From positions 1 through 64,000 of the forward strand of contig NZ_AOGW02000006.1 in NCBI RefSeq assembly GCF_000332495.1: a stretch of 64,000 nt of DNA, read 5' to 3'. Numbering within the stretch: the stretch's first letter is position 1; each line of letters opens with the position of its first letter. The position numbers were made by a program, and so were the translations under genes. This document shows positions 44,943-54,381 of this stretch, piece by piece. This stretch comes from Leptospira terpstrae serovar Hualin str. LT 11-33 = ATCC 700639. GTDB taxonomy: Bacteria; Spirochaetota; Leptospiria; Leptospirales; Leptospiraceae. The notes beneath the pieces were generated by a model, which was not told the origin of the DNA, did no database searches, and worked only from the letters and a program-made list of their open reading frames with translations.

Positions 44943-45332
44943 GTGAAAAAGAGCATTTTTTTTGCGATCTCACTCACGATCATACTATTCACTCAAAACT
45001 GTACAGGTGGTTCCTATCTGGCATACATTGCACCAAATGCAAACACAAACCCTACTAGGGAATATGCGACACAAGGTGTTTTCTTAAAAGGTGGATTATT
45101 ATTCCACAAGACAAACGTACCTGGACCTATTGGATCCAATGCAGAAGCAACTACTGAAGGTAGAGGATGTAACCATGCAGTATTGCATTTGTTTTCTTTT
45201 GGAGATTCTTCTATCGAATCAGCTAAAAAATCTGCAAATATTACAAAAGTTGCCTTCGTAGAATATGACCAAATGGGCATTATTGCCGGTTTCGTTTATC
45301 ATCGAGTATGCACAATTGTTAAAGGATCGTAA
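44943..45332 (+). CDS. TRL-like family lipoprotein, tandem copy 1
   Basis: 129 residues from GTG 44943, with AGGAGG five bases upstream. The signal peptide MKKSIFFAISLTIILFTQNC ends in a lipobox (TQNC). The mature part shows GGLLFHKTNVPGPIGSNAEA and, after a Gly/Cys turn, LHLFSFGDSSIESAKKSANI and TKVAFVEYDQMGIIAGFVYH. This is the pattern of the TRL (tRNA-associated locus-like) family. Function unknown. It is the first of three same-strand copies; 13 bp separate it from copy 2. Driven by the promoter at 44888. Confidence 0.8.
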   Translation: MKKSIFFAISLTIILFTQNCTGGSYLAYIAPNANTNPTREYATQGVFLKGGLLFHKTNVPGPIGSNAEATTEGRGCNHAVLHLFSFGDSSIESAKKSANITKVAFVEYDQMGIIAGFVYHRVCTIVKGS

Positions 45333-45345
45333 TCGGAGTTTCCCT

Positions 45346-45663
45346 ATGAAAATGAAATTAGTATTTATTTCTCTATTATCTGTATTTCTTTTCGCTAATT
45401 GTGCGATTGGACCAACTCACGGGTTTATTTTTAATTCCACAAAATTTGCTGGAACTATCAACCCTGAAAACAATGTAAAGTCAACAAAAGAAGCAAAAGG
45501 ATGCCAATTTACTCTCCTTTATATCTTTAGTGCTGGAGATGCAGGAGCTGGATCTGTTGCAAACAAAAACGGAATCAGTAAAATTGCAACAATCGACCAT
45601 TCTTCTCTTTCTATTTTGACCGGTTTATACCGTAACTATTGTACAATTGTATCAGGAGAATAA
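45346..45663 (+). CDS. TRL-like family lipoprotein, tandem copy 2
   Basis: 105 residues. Start at ATG 45346 with CGGAG upstream; the frame is open further upstream inside copy 1, but that lacks a signal peptide. MKMKLVFISLLSVFLFANC ends in a lipobox (FANC). The mature protein shares GFIFNSTKFAGTINPENNVK, LLYIFSAGDAGAGSVANKNG and ISKIATIDHSSLSILTGLYR with its neighbours. The conserved GDAG is the TRL glycine-acidic motif. Likely an envelope lipoprotein; role unknown. The stop is 2 bp from the next start codon. Confidence 0.82.
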   Translation: MKMKLVFISLLSVFLFANCAIGPTHGFIFNSTKFAGTINPENNVKSTKEAKGCQFTLLYIFSAGDAGAGSVANKNGISKIATIDHSSLSILTGLYRNYCTIVSGE

Positions 45664-45665
45664 TC

Positions 45666-45998
45666 ATGAAATACATTTTACTTTCAATTATTAGTTTGGC
45701 GTTATTTACAAACTGTACTACGGCACCAATGCCAGGTATCCTTTTTACATCCACTACGCAGCATTCTACTGTAGATTCAAATGGAAATGCATTGTCTTCT
45801 GCTAAAGTAGAAAAATCAGGGAAATCTTGCAGTTTTACATCTGTTTTAGTATACAATTGGTTTTACGGTGCAGGTCAGTCAGTTAGCGACGCAGCAACCA
45901 AAGGAAACATCAAAAAAATTGCTGTGATTGATAGAGACACTACTGTCATTCTACCTGGTCTCTTCACTCTTGACTGTGTTGTTGTTTGGGGAGAGTAA
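45666..45998 (+). CDS. TRL-like family lipoprotein, tandem copy 3
   Basis: 110 residues from ATG 45666, with GGAGAAT upstream. Signal peptide MKYILLSIISLALFTNC with a lipobox (FTNC). Mature segments PGILFTSTTQHSTVDSNGNA and VYNWFYGAGQSVSDAATKGN resemble copies 1 and 2, but the GD of the motif is replaced by GAGQ. All three copies keep a Cys near the C-terminus (xCT/VV). A strong terminator follows at 46046, so the three form one transcription unit. Confidence 0.82.
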   Translation: MKYILLSIISLALFTNCTTAPMPGILFTSTTQHSTVDSNGNALSSAKVEKSGKSCSFTSVLVYNWFYGAGQSVSDAATKGNIKKIAVIDRDTTVILPGLFTLDCVVVWGE

Positions 45999-46045
45999 TT
46001 CTCTTCTTTTCACAAAAACATACTTAAGTTTCGACTAGTAAGTTA

Positions 46046-46085
46046 AAAACCTAACAGAGAACCTCATTTCTGTTAGGTTTTTTTA
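46046..46085 (+). terminator. Rho-independent terminator of the TRL cluster
   Basis: AAAACCTAACAGA (46046-46058) pairs with TCTGTTAGGTTTT (46069-46081), a 13-bp stem, followed by a T-run (TTTTTTT). It ends the TRL transcript and, read on the other strand, could also end creD's transcript, although creD stops at 46134. Confidence 0.93.
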
Positions 46086-46133
46086 TACTTACTTAACGTT
46101 TTCTCTTAGAATTTCTTATTTACAAAACTCTTT

Positions 46134-47462
46134 CTAACCTTCCTTTTTCATTCCGAATTGATACCAATCCACTTTGCGAGTGAAATGCATCACGGCCGCA
46201 AGAACCGAAAAGAGTGCCAAAGACCCAAGGAGTAAGGCTTGTTCTTCCGATGCCAAAATCACATAAAGAAAGGAATACAAAACTAAATAGTAAGAAGCAG
46301 TGATGAGTCCTTTTCTTTTATGATTCAATACACTAATGGAATAGTATCCGATAAGTCCAGTCACTGCCAAACTTGATAAAATATAGGCAGGCAAAAATCC
46401 AAAGTGTTCTGAAAACGATAGGTTCAATACATAAAACAATACCATAGCCGAACCAATTAAGATATATTGGATAGGATGTAACAAAACTCCACCAAATACT
46501 TCCATAAGAAAAAACAAAGCAAAGCTTGTCACGATAAAGAGGAGTCCATACTTCACAGACCTCTCCATCTTCAAATAATGATCTACTGGAATCACCAAAC
46601 TGACTCCATACCCTGAATTCAAAATCGAACCGAAAATTGATTCATCCATAGAATGAATGACTTGTGGATAGGATCTTGCAAAATACGAAGTCTCCCAAAC
46701 TGCAGAAAATCCATTCTCATGAATAGAACGGTCCTTTGGTAAAAGATTTCCATTAAAGGATGGATCCTTCCAATCAGAACTCATCATTAGTTTGGATTTT
46801 TTCCCAATAGGAATCACAGACAATGATTCTGAGCCTTTGACTTCCATTTGGATTTCAAATGGAATTGAGCTACCCGCTTCTGAAATAAGGACTGGGGCGT
46901 TTAGACCTGATTGTAAATAAGATGACCTGGTGCCTGGTAAAAACTTTTTATCTTTCCCGGACCAATTCAGTTTCATCTCTCCTCCGAGTCCCTTCAAATC
47001 GGAAACAGAAACAATCAACCTTGCATCATCCCAGTAGATATAGGTTGTATCCATTGGAAAATCAGAAGTTTGTATTGATGAAAATTTTCCAGTTACCTTC
47101 ACCTTACTTGTGTATAATGGAATTTCATAAATGCTTCTTTTACGAAGTTCCGTTTTCATATCCACTACAGAATCCAACTCTTCAGGTAAAAAATAGGCAT
47201 AATCGGTAATATAATCCCATTTGTCTTTTTCCTTAGTGGAACCTGATTTGGGAATTCTTAGGTTATAAGGAATCACCAAAATGGGTCCAACTAATGTTTG
47301 GTTTGTCCCCCATTTTTCTCCCACTTCAATTACGGCTTCGTTTCTTGCGAAACTTCTTTCTTCGATTAAGGAACCAATCATAAGCAGCGGTATGATAAAT
47401 AATAGAACCATTCCCCCTAGAATGGCTAAACGAAGGTTGACAGATGTTTGTAGTTTACTCAT
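46134..47462 (-). CDS. creD: inner-membrane protein CreD
   Basis: 442 residues. An N-terminal helix (LRLAILGGMVLLFIIPLLMI) is followed by a large periplasmic domain (about 45-305). About six C-terminal helices follow (from GLLFIVTSFALFFLMEVFGG). Family motifs SNRLAIL-like, VGPILVIPY, and LLHPIQYILIGSAMVLFYVL agree with CreD. It is the output of the CreBC two-component system, linked to cell-envelope integrity and beta-lactam response in other bacteria. It lies 74 bp downstream of creC in the same direction. Function in spirochaetes is untested. Confidence 0.9.
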   Translation of the reverse strand: MSKLQTSVNLRLAILGGMVLLFIIPLLMIGSLIEERSFARNEAVIEVGEKWGTNQTLVGPILVIPYNLRIPKSGSTKEKDKWDYITDYAYFLPEELDSVVDMKTELRKRSIYEIPLYTSKVKVTGKFSSIQTSDFPMDTTYIYWDDARLIVSVSDLKGLGGEMKLNWSGKDKKFLPGTRSSYLQSGLNAPVLISEAGSSIPFEIQMEVKGSESLSVIPIGKKSKLMMSSDWKDPSFNGNLLPKDRSIHENGFSAVWETSYFARSYPQVIHSMDESIFGSILNSGYGVSLVIPVDHYLKMERSVKYGLLFIVTSFALFFLMEVFGGVLLHPIQYILIGSAMVLFYVLNLSFSEHFGFLPAYILSSLAVTGLIGYYSISVLNHKRKGLITASYYLVLYSFLYVILASEEQALLLGSLALFSVLAAVMHFTRKVDWYQFGMKKEG

Positions 47463-47536
47463 AAAAATCTCCTACCCATAGGATAGATCTTTCACGTGAG
47501 TATTTTATGTTCTGAATGTGAGGATTCTGTGAGGGT

Positions 47537-48984
47537 CTAATTTTTTGGAAACCATAACGAAACAATTACCCCATGCGGATTTCGGTTTTGGATTTCTAAT
47601 TTACCACCATGTAAGTCAACAATTTGGTTTACTATACTAAGACCTAATCCTGAACTTTTTCGGTTGTTAGTTGGTCTTGGTAAGGAATAAAATTTTTCTG
47701 TAACTCGAGTGAGTGCATAATCGGGTATGGAATGGCCTTCGTCAATCACTGAAAATTTTATGGAATTGTCCGGTTCTTTATGAATTTCAATGTTTATGGT
47801 ATTGTTTTCGCTTGCAAAATCGATCGAATTTTTAATTAGATTTTTTATTGATAAATATAAATAATTGCGGTTTCCCTTTATTTCCCAATTTGTATCTTCA
47901 CAATGTATAACAATAGATATTTTTTTCCATTGTAATTCTGATTGAAAATTAGAGATTGTTTCCTCTACTAACTCATAGATTAATACTCGATCTTCCAAAG
48001 AGATAGATTTTTTTCCCTCCAATGAAGTAAGTTCTAACAATTGTTCAATGAGATTTTGAATTCGTTTAGCTTCTTCCTGAATATTTTTAGTCAATCGTCC
48101 CGACTCATTTGGATGGGATTGTAATAGTTCTACTGATGCGAGAATTGATGAAAGTGGACTTTTGATTTCATGAGTCAGAGTTTGAACGTAAGATTCTATA
48201 TATTTTTTTCCTTCAATTTCTTCTACAAGTAAATCCACTTCCTTACCTAGTTCGTTCAACTCACGAATTCCAATTTTTGGGAATACTGCCTTCTCTTTTT
48301 TTCGAAGAGAACTCACATACTTTGAAAGACGTAAAATAGGACGGAAAATCAAATAAGCGAGTATACTAAAAAGAACGGCAATCGCAGTAGCCACAAGAAG
48401 AGAAATGCGCCAAAACTTTCTTTTAGCCTCTTCAATGAAAGGAATCACACCTGTTTTTGGTTTGATAACAGTGAGAACTCCAATGATTTTATTTTTGAAT
48501 CGGATGGGAGATGCGACAAACAATGCACCTTCACCCTCCTTATCTAAAAGTTTACTCGATCTTGCTCCATACTTTCCTTGTAGAGTCAAATACACATCGT
48601 TAAACTTAGAATAGTCGAGTCCTTCTCTGTAAATTTCTGAATCAAATATCACAAACCCTTTTTCATCGGTGATATAAACTTGAATGTCGGTATTGGTTTT
48701 TAATAGAGAATATATCTTTGCATTAAACGAACGTTTATTTGTATTATTGAAAACAGGTGAAAATAATGTGTGTAAAATATCTTTGAATTTGAGATAGGAA
48801 TGAGGGTTTTGTTCTAATCGTTCTTCTACAATCGCAGACAAAATATGAGCCGTATCATTTAGTGACTCCTCGACAGTTTCCATATAACGAGGACGAATAG
48901 ACTCTTCTGTTTTATCGATTAAATAGTAAAAACCAATACTTAGGATAAAAAAAAACTAATGATGATTCGTATCCAAAGGCTCAT
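47537..48984 (-). pseudogene. creC: sensor histidine kinase CreC, frameshifted in a T-tract near the start
   Basis: The start at 48984 overlaps the creB stop (ATGA) and reads MSLWIRIIISFFLS before a premature stop. Nine T's lie on the coding strand (48955-48947). With ten T's the frame would continue IRIIISFFFILSIGFYYLID then KTEESIRPRYMETV, a normal first membrane helix, and join the open frame that begins at METVEESLND (48883). The rest is intact: periplasmic domain, second helix (residues about 185-205), HAMP-like linker, HisKA (LTHEIKSPLSSIL) and HATPase (SSGLGLSIV). Either a true frameshift, a phase-variable tract or a sequencing error. Confidence 0.8.
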
Positions 48985-49649
48985 ATCTTTTCCTTTAATC
49001 CATAACCTTGTCCCCTTCTTGTTTCAATCGGGTCGAAGTCATTTTCAATTTCTTTGAACCTGGCACGGATGTTTTTGATGACTGTATCCACTGCGCGGTC
49101 GAAACTATCTTCTGGTTCTGTCCACACACTGTCCATAATTTCTTCTCTAGTAAAAATTCTACCTGGCCATTTAAAAAACAATTCCATGGTTTTATATTCG
49201 TAAGGAGAAAGATTCAAAGTTTTTCCATTCAAATAGACCAACTTTTTATCCAAAGAAATTCTGAATTTATGATCATTCATTGGATGCGGTTGTGCTGTTC
49301 TTCTTAGTATTGCTTTGATCCTTGCTAATAATTCTCTCGGACTAAATGGTTTTACAATATAATCATCTGCACCAATCTCCAATCCCAATACTTTATCGAT
49401 CTCTGTATTTCGTGCCGTTAAGAAGATAACAGGCGTTTGGAATGATTTTCGAATTTCCTTCAAAACTTCAAAACCATTTTGGTCAGGCAATCCAATATCA
49501 AGCACTATGAGTGATATATCGTTAGAAACCAATTGAATCCCCTGTTTTCCGGTGGAAGCCAGAGAAACAAAAAATCCTTCCGACTCCAATGTAATTTGGA
49601 TGGTTTCCTGAATTCCTGGTTCATCTTCTATCAGAAGTATTTTGGTCAT
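48981..49649 (-). CDS. creB: OmpR-type response regulator CreB
   Basis: 222 residues, cytosolic. Receiver domain (about 1-118) with Asp residues (LIEDEPGI), the phospho-acceptor in LIVLDIGLPDQNGFEVL, and the Lys in DDYIVKPFSP. The C-terminal winged-helix (about 130-220) includes LSPYEYKTMELFFKWPGRIF and a recognition helix near VDTVIKNIRARFK. It is activated by CreC and binds promoters of the cre regulon. The stop overlaps the creC start by 4 bp. It is 8 bp downstream of the gamma-glutamyltransferase gene, so one operon is likely. Confidence 0.92.
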   Translation of the reverse strand: MTKILLIEDEPGIQETIQITLESEGFFVSLASTGKQGIQLVSNDISLIVLDIGLPDQNGFEVLKEIRKSFQTPVIFLTARNTEIDKVLGLEIGADDYIVKPFSPRELLARIKAILRRTAQPHPMNDHKFRISLDKKLVYLNGKTLNLSPYEYKTMELFFKWPGRIFTREEIMDSVWTEPEDSFDRAVDTVIKNIRARFKEIENDFDPIETRRGQGYGLKEKI

Positions 49650-49657
49650 GTGAAAAT

Positions 49658-51520
49658 TTATTTTCCTTCGGCCCAGGACTCTTCTCTAGGATCGGCAACT
49701 CCAATCAATTTTTTGGATTTTGTATCCTTTATTACTGCACAAATAGAACCGAAATCATTATCTAAATGTCCTTTTTTATATACTTTGTAACCTTTTTCTT
49801 TTAATGAATCAGAAACTGCAGCATAGAGAGTTTCTTCCAATTCAATTCCACCTGGTCTATAAGTATGTGGAGAAAAACTATCTGGCCAGTTCACCGAACG
49901 AAACCTAGGCGCTTCTACTGCTTTTTGTGGATCCATTCCAAAGACTATGACATTTAAAAAAAATTGAATCATTGCTTGGCTTTGGACATCACCACCAGGA
50001 GTTCCAAAACTCATCCATAACTTTCCTTGTTTCAAAACCATTCCTGGATTGGGTGTGATCCGTGGTCGTTTTCCTGGGGCAAGGGAAGAAGGATGGGTAG
50101 GATCCAAACGAAACTGTGTCATACGAATTCCCAATGTTAGTCCTGTACCTGGAACCATAGGAGATTGAGGAAAATCACTCGGCGTGAGAGAAACTGCATT
50201 ACCTACAGAATCCACTATACTCAAATAAGTAGTGTCCTTTCCATATTTAATTTCACTTATAGATTGTTCCTTTGGTTCGTTAGGTTGTATTAGAGTGGGG
50301 TTTGATTTTTTTGAATCATACAACCAAGGATTTCCATAGGGAGGAGTAACTCCGAAGGCATCTCTTTGAATCAGTTTCCGTCTGAGAATTGCATACTTTT
50401 TGGAAAGCAAACCTTCTAAAGGAACATCTACAAATTTTGGATCGCCAAAATACCTTTCTCTATCGGCAACAACAAGTTCAATCGCCTGGGAAACAGTATG
50501 GATATATTCCGGAGAGTTATGACCCATAGATTTAAGATCAATTCCATCTAACAATTGCAATACCATTGGAACTACGGGACCTTGCGTCCAAGTTTGGTTT
50601 GATAAAATTTGATAATCTCTAAACTCACCGGAAACTGGTTTTTCCCAACCACCAGCATAATTTGCCAAATCTTCCTTTGTAATAAGACCAGATTTATCTG
50701 TATGAAGTTTTACGATTGCATCTGAAATAGGACCTTTATAAAAATAGTCCCAAACAGATTCTAATGCTTGTTTTCTGGTCTTTCCAGTTTTTGCAGCCTT
50801 AATTTCTTCATTGGCCATAGCCTTCCAAGTTTTTGCAAGATCCAATCTTTTTGTTAATTCACCTTCTCGAATTCCATACCACCATTTTTTTTCAAGATAT
50901 ACTTCAGCGTTGTATGGCATAATCAATGTAAATCCAAAACGTTTATACAATGGTAAGTCTAAGTTTTTTACAAGGATTCGATTTGCAGGAAATCCTTCTT
51001 CTGCTACGCTAACAGCTGGTTGTACCAATTCTGCAAAAGATTTGGTCCCATGATCCTGTAACAATCGTACAATGACATCGGGAGAGGCAGGTAACAACTG
51101 AGTCAAAATAGAATTTTTCGGCATCACATCATAACCTTTTTCTTTAAACCACTCGATGTTTGCTTTTTTTGGAGCCGTTCCAGCACCTATGTAACTTTTG
51201 ACTTGTCCGGTTTTTTTATCGTAAACTAATGTTGGGGCTACGGAAGGAAAACTTGCCGCTTCTCCATTGGTTACATTTAACACAAGAAGTGCTGCGACTG
51301 CTGCATCAACAGCATTCCCACCACTATCCAAAACTTTTATGGCGGCCTTTGTGGCCAAAGGATTCCCTGTGGACACCATATACTTTTCTCCCACTGCTGC
51401 TTCGCGTAAATTCCCTTGTGGATCTACGTAGGAAGGAACAATTGGCCGACGGCTTCCCAAACATTGAAATAGAATAATAGAAAAGAACAGAGAGAAAAAA
51501 ATCTTTGGTAAATTTGCCAT
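49658..51520 (-). CDS. gamma-glutamyltransferase-family lipoprotein
   Basis: 620 residues from ATG 51520 (GAGGAC upstream). Signal peptide with lipobox (MANLPKIFFSLFFSIILFQC). Conserved GGT blocks: GNAVDAAVAALLVLNVT, substrate-binding region, and the autoprocessing site YGKDTTYLSIVD, where Thr430 would be the N-terminus of the small subunit. Later come PSDFPQSPMVPGTGL, LAPGKRPRITPNPGMVL and SFGTPGGDVQSQAM. It splits the gamma-glutamyl bond of glutathione or related peptides in the periplasm. Substrate range is uncertain. Upstream partner of creB (8 bp apart). Confidence 0.9.
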   Translation of the reverse strand: MANLPKIFFSLFFSIILFQCLGSRRPIVPSYVDPQGNLREAAVGEKYMVSTGNPLATKAAIKVLDSGGNAVDAAVAALLVLNVTNGEAASFPSVAPTLVYDKKTGQVKSYIGAGTAPKKANIEWFKEKGYDVMPKNSILTQLLPASPDVIVRLLQDHGTKSFAELVQPAVSVAEEGFPANRILVKNLDLPLYKRFGFTLIMPYNAEVYLEKKWWYGIREGELTKRLDLAKTWKAMANEEIKAAKTGKTRKQALESVWDYFYKGPISDAIVKLHTDKSGLITKEDLANYAGGWEKPVSGEFRDYQILSNQTWTQGPVVPMVLQLLDGIDLKSMGHNSPEYIHTVSQAIELVVADRERYFGDPKFVDVPLEGLLSKKYAILRRKLIQRDAFGVTPPYGNPWLYDSKKSNPTLIQPNEPKEQSISEIKYGKDTTYLSIVDSVGNAVSLTPSDFPQSPMVPGTGLTLGIRMTQFRLDPTHPSSLAPGKRPRITPNPGMVLKQGKLWMSFGTPGGDVQSQAMIQFFLNVIVFGMDPQKAVEAPRFRSVNWPDSFSPHTYRPGGIELEETLYAAVSDSLKEKGYKVYKKGHLDNDFGSICAVIKDTKSKKLIGVADPREESWAEGK

Positions 51521-51584
51521 GGAGTCCTCAAATTTCAATTTGATAAAAACAATGGCAAATTTTGGTTATATGTCGAATCAATTT

Positions 51585-53579
51585 TTACAACTTAAATCGT
51601 TCAGTGATCCCCTTTAAAATCTCCGCAGTCGATGCTAAATTTTGAGCAGATGAAGACATCTCCTCTGAACCAGAAGCAGTACTTAACGTATGTTCATTGA
51701 TTTGAATGATGACATCTGAAATTTCTCTTACAGCTCTTTTCTGCTCATTGGTAGAAAGTTTAATAGTTTCAGCATCTCGGCCCATTTGTTCTGCACCTTC
51801 GTCTACTTCTCGTTTGATGGACTCTTGAGCAGAAGTAACCGAATATAATTTATTCATCGCTGCATTTACGGTTTCTACATTTTGAATGATATTATGCAAC
51901 ATTTCTGCAGAAGAACGAATGGCATTGGCACCAGAATCTAATTCCCGATTGTTTTTTGTAATCATGGTTCCAATTGATTTTATAGAGGATGCTGTTTTTT
52001 CCGAAAGTTTTGAAATCTCATCAGCAACGACAGCAAATCCTCTTCCTGCTTCGCCAGCTCTTGCCGCTTCAATGGCAGCATTCAAAGCCAATAGTTGCGT
52101 TTGATCTGAAATTTCATTGATGATTTGAATGATGGCAGTCATTTCTCCCGAGGAATGAAGGATGTTCTCAATCATTTTGCTCATTCCTTGGATGGACTCC
52201 TCTCCCTTTTTCGCTTGGTTCGAAATAGACTCTGCCAACTTCAAAGTACTTTCAATTTCTGATCCAATCTTACGGATACTTTCCGATAGTTCTCTAATCT
52301 TTGAATGGAAGTTTGTAAAGTTACCGAATTGCCTATCTGTAGAAGCAGCAATATGATCCATTCCTGCAGACATTTCTTCAATGGTTGCAGACATCTCTTC
52401 CGAAGAAGCTGCCGTGGATTGGGCTCCTGTAGCAAAATTATTGGAAGAGGAAGTTAATTCTTCTGATGATGCAGCAAGTTCAATGGTAATTCGTTGGATC
52501 TCTTCAAATGATTTTCTTAAACTCGCAATAAATACATTGAGTCCTTGTCCCATACGTCCAATCTCATCATCATAAATAACTTTGATAGACGAAGTTAAAT
52601 TACCTTCTGACATTTCTTTAAAAATATGGCTCACGTCTTCCAATGGATTCAATCGTTTGCTTAATAAAACATATAACAGCCAAATGGACACAAGTGCAAT
52701 TACGATAGAAGAAATTGTTATGATTAAAAGTAATTCAAACAATGCTTCCTTAATTTCTTCTTTGGGTTGGATAGCAAGAATTACCATTCCCCAATCTTTT
52801 AAATGATGACTCACCGCAAGATGTTCTCTTTCTAAATATTCAAACTCAAGTACATCACCTGTTTTCAATGACAACATACGTGCACCAGATTCATCTTTAG
52901 ATAAATCGTACTTTAAAATTTGTGCTTTTTCTTTTAAAGCAATGAGTAGTCCCGCTTTTGTAGAAACAACTACATAACCATCTCGACCAATTTTGATTTT
53001 ATTAATCACTTTATCGGTTAAGTTCATAAGTGAAAGAGCAATACCTGCATTACCAATTAATTTTCCGTTGTCATACACAGGATAGGTAATAGTAACCACA
53101 GGATTATTAGTGAGAGGATTTAGAATGGGTTTTCCAACGAAGTATCTTTTTTCTTTCCCTGCCTTTAGTTCTTCTGGATCCATATCTTCTGGTTTCATTT
53201 TCCAACCGATGGCTTGGCCAGTAGCATCGGCTACAACTCGGGGATCATTATCATAAGTATGTGTATAGATATTTTCATAAACACCATATCGATCATTTAG
53301 TTCTTTAAAGTAACCTTGTGCAATTGGTTTTCCTGTCTTTAAAGAGGTGATCGTTCTTTGATCATTAGCTACAGTTTTAATGACATTTACATGATTGACA
53401 AAAAAATCATCGATCTCTTGTCCAACTACTTCTACAATTCCTTGCATTTGTCCAATATAAGCTTCTTTAATTTTTTTCTGTCCGAAATAGTAAGCAACTG
53501 CACCTACAGAACAACTGATGATAAAGAGAATGGAAGCACCACTCAGTAACAAAATGAATTTAATAGAATTACGCTGCAT
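51585..53579 (-). CDS. methyl-accepting chemotaxis protein with dCache sensor
   Basis: 664 residues. Short N-terminal helix (about 8-30), a periplasmic double-Cache domain (about 40-275; [20 protein letters not shown]), a second helix (about 280-305), HAMP (about 306-360; [20 protein letters not shown]), and an MCP signalling domain with [20 protein letters not shown] and [20 protein letters not shown]. It detects small molecules (amino acids, organic acids) outside the cell; which ones is unknown. Monocistronic. Confidence 0.94.
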   Translation of the reverse strand: MQRNSIKFILLLSGASILFIISCSVGAVAYYFGQKKIKEAYIGQMQGIVEVVGQEIDDFFVNHVNVIKTVANDQRTITSLKTGKPIAQGYFKELNDRYGVYENIYTHTYDNDPRVVADATGQAIGWKMKPEDMDPEELKAGKEKRYFVGKPILNPLTNNPVVTITYPVYDNGKLIGNAGIALSLMNLTDKVINKIKIGRDGYVVVSTKAGLLIALKEKAQILKYDLSKDESGARMLSLKTGDVLEFEYLEREHLAVSHHLKDWGMVILAIQPKEEIKEALFELLLIITISSIVIALVSIWLLYVLLSKRLNPLEDVSHIFKEMSEGNLTSSIKVIYDDEIGRMGQGLNVFIASLRKSFEEIQRITIELAASSEELTSSSNNFATGAQSTAASSEEMSATIEEMSAGMDHIAASTDRQFGNFTNFHSKIRELSESIRKIGSEIESTLKLAESISNQAKKGEESIQGMSKMIENILHSSGEMTAIIQIINEISDQTQLLALNAAIEAARAGEAGRGFAVVADEISKLSEKTASSIKSIGTMITKNNRELDSGANAIRSSAEMLHNIIQNVETVNAAMNKLYSVTSAQESIKREVDEGAEQMGRDAETIKLSTNEQKRAVREISDVIIQINEHTLSTASGSEEMSSSAQNLASTAEILKGITERFKL

Positions 53580-53763
53580 AAATTTTTCCCAATTTTATTT
53601 ATATTGAACGTGGTTTGGAATATCAGAATATTCTTAAAGAACCCACCACAAGGCTCATTGGTTAAGAGTTTGAAATCATGATTTTTTTGCAACATACCTA
53701 GAATCATTCTAACAAAAAATACTTTTTTTATGATCTAGGGATTACTACTCATGTCCAAAGATT

Positions 53764-54213
53764 ATGAACAATGATATCTATACCAAATGGGAAAAAGAAT
53801 CCACTTTAATCATCACTCGAATTTCAGGCTCTGTGACAGAAACAGAAGTATCCGAATGGAAACAAAGTTTAGAAAAGGCATTTGCTGAAATTCCTAGTGG
53901 AACTCAATTTAAAATCTTTGTAAATCTCTATGGTTTAAACCCAGCTTCCGTATCCGCACACAAAGCTTACCGGGACATAATCCCTCTTCTTTTAAGCCAA
54001 TACAATTGGAGGATTGGGTATTTAGATTTGTTCGAAGAAGCAAAGGATTTAAAACTTACTTCCAAAAATGAAATTGAATGTTTGGCAGCTGTTCATTGTC
54101 ATCATGATAGTTATAAAATAAATGAATACGAAAGTCGCTTTGGAAAAGATTCAGAACATTTTTTTGACGATCCCGAAAAATCGGAATCTTGGATTCGGAA
54201 TTATTCGATTTAA
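53764..54213 (+). CDS. cytosolic protein, STAS-like, unknown function
   Basis: 149 residues. MNNDIYTKWEKESTLIITRI, followed by SGSVTETEVSEWKQSLEKAF and the KIFVNLYGLNPASVSAHKAY segment, resembles the SpoIIAA/STAS-like fold of small regulatory proteins. No signal peptide. The C-terminal part contains AVHCHHDSYK, a possible metal-binding cluster. It has its own upstream region and a shared terminator downstream. Function not known. Confidence 0.6.
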   Translation: MNNDIYTKWEKESTLIITRISGSVTETEVSEWKQSLEKAFAEIPSGTQFKIFVNLYGLNPASVSAHKAYRDIIPLLLSQYNWRIGYLDLFEEAKDLKLTSKNEIECLAAVHCHHDSYKINEYESRFGKDSEHFFDDPEKSESWIRNYSI

Positions 54214-54323
54214 CCAGGTTAAAAAAAGAGGAAGATACAATTTGAAAGCAGAAACCATTTCGGATCCAGAAGAGAAAAAGAAGTTTAATCTTGTATCTGG
54301 AAGTTGTAATTAACCAAGGATGA

Positions 54324-54366
54324 AAAAAAGGAACTGAAATCAAAATAGAATGAATCAGTTCCTTTC
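54324..54366. terminator. bidirectional terminator between the STAS-like and DUF4349 genes
   Basis: AAAGGAACTGA (54328-54338) pairs with TCAGTTCCTTT (54356-54366), an 11-bp stem with a 17-base loop. On the minus strand the hairpin is followed by TTTTTTT, a good terminator for the DUF4349 gene. On the plus strand TTT and a pyrimidine-rich stretch follow. Confidence 0.87.
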
Positions 54367-54381
54367 CTTACCGTCCAGGTT

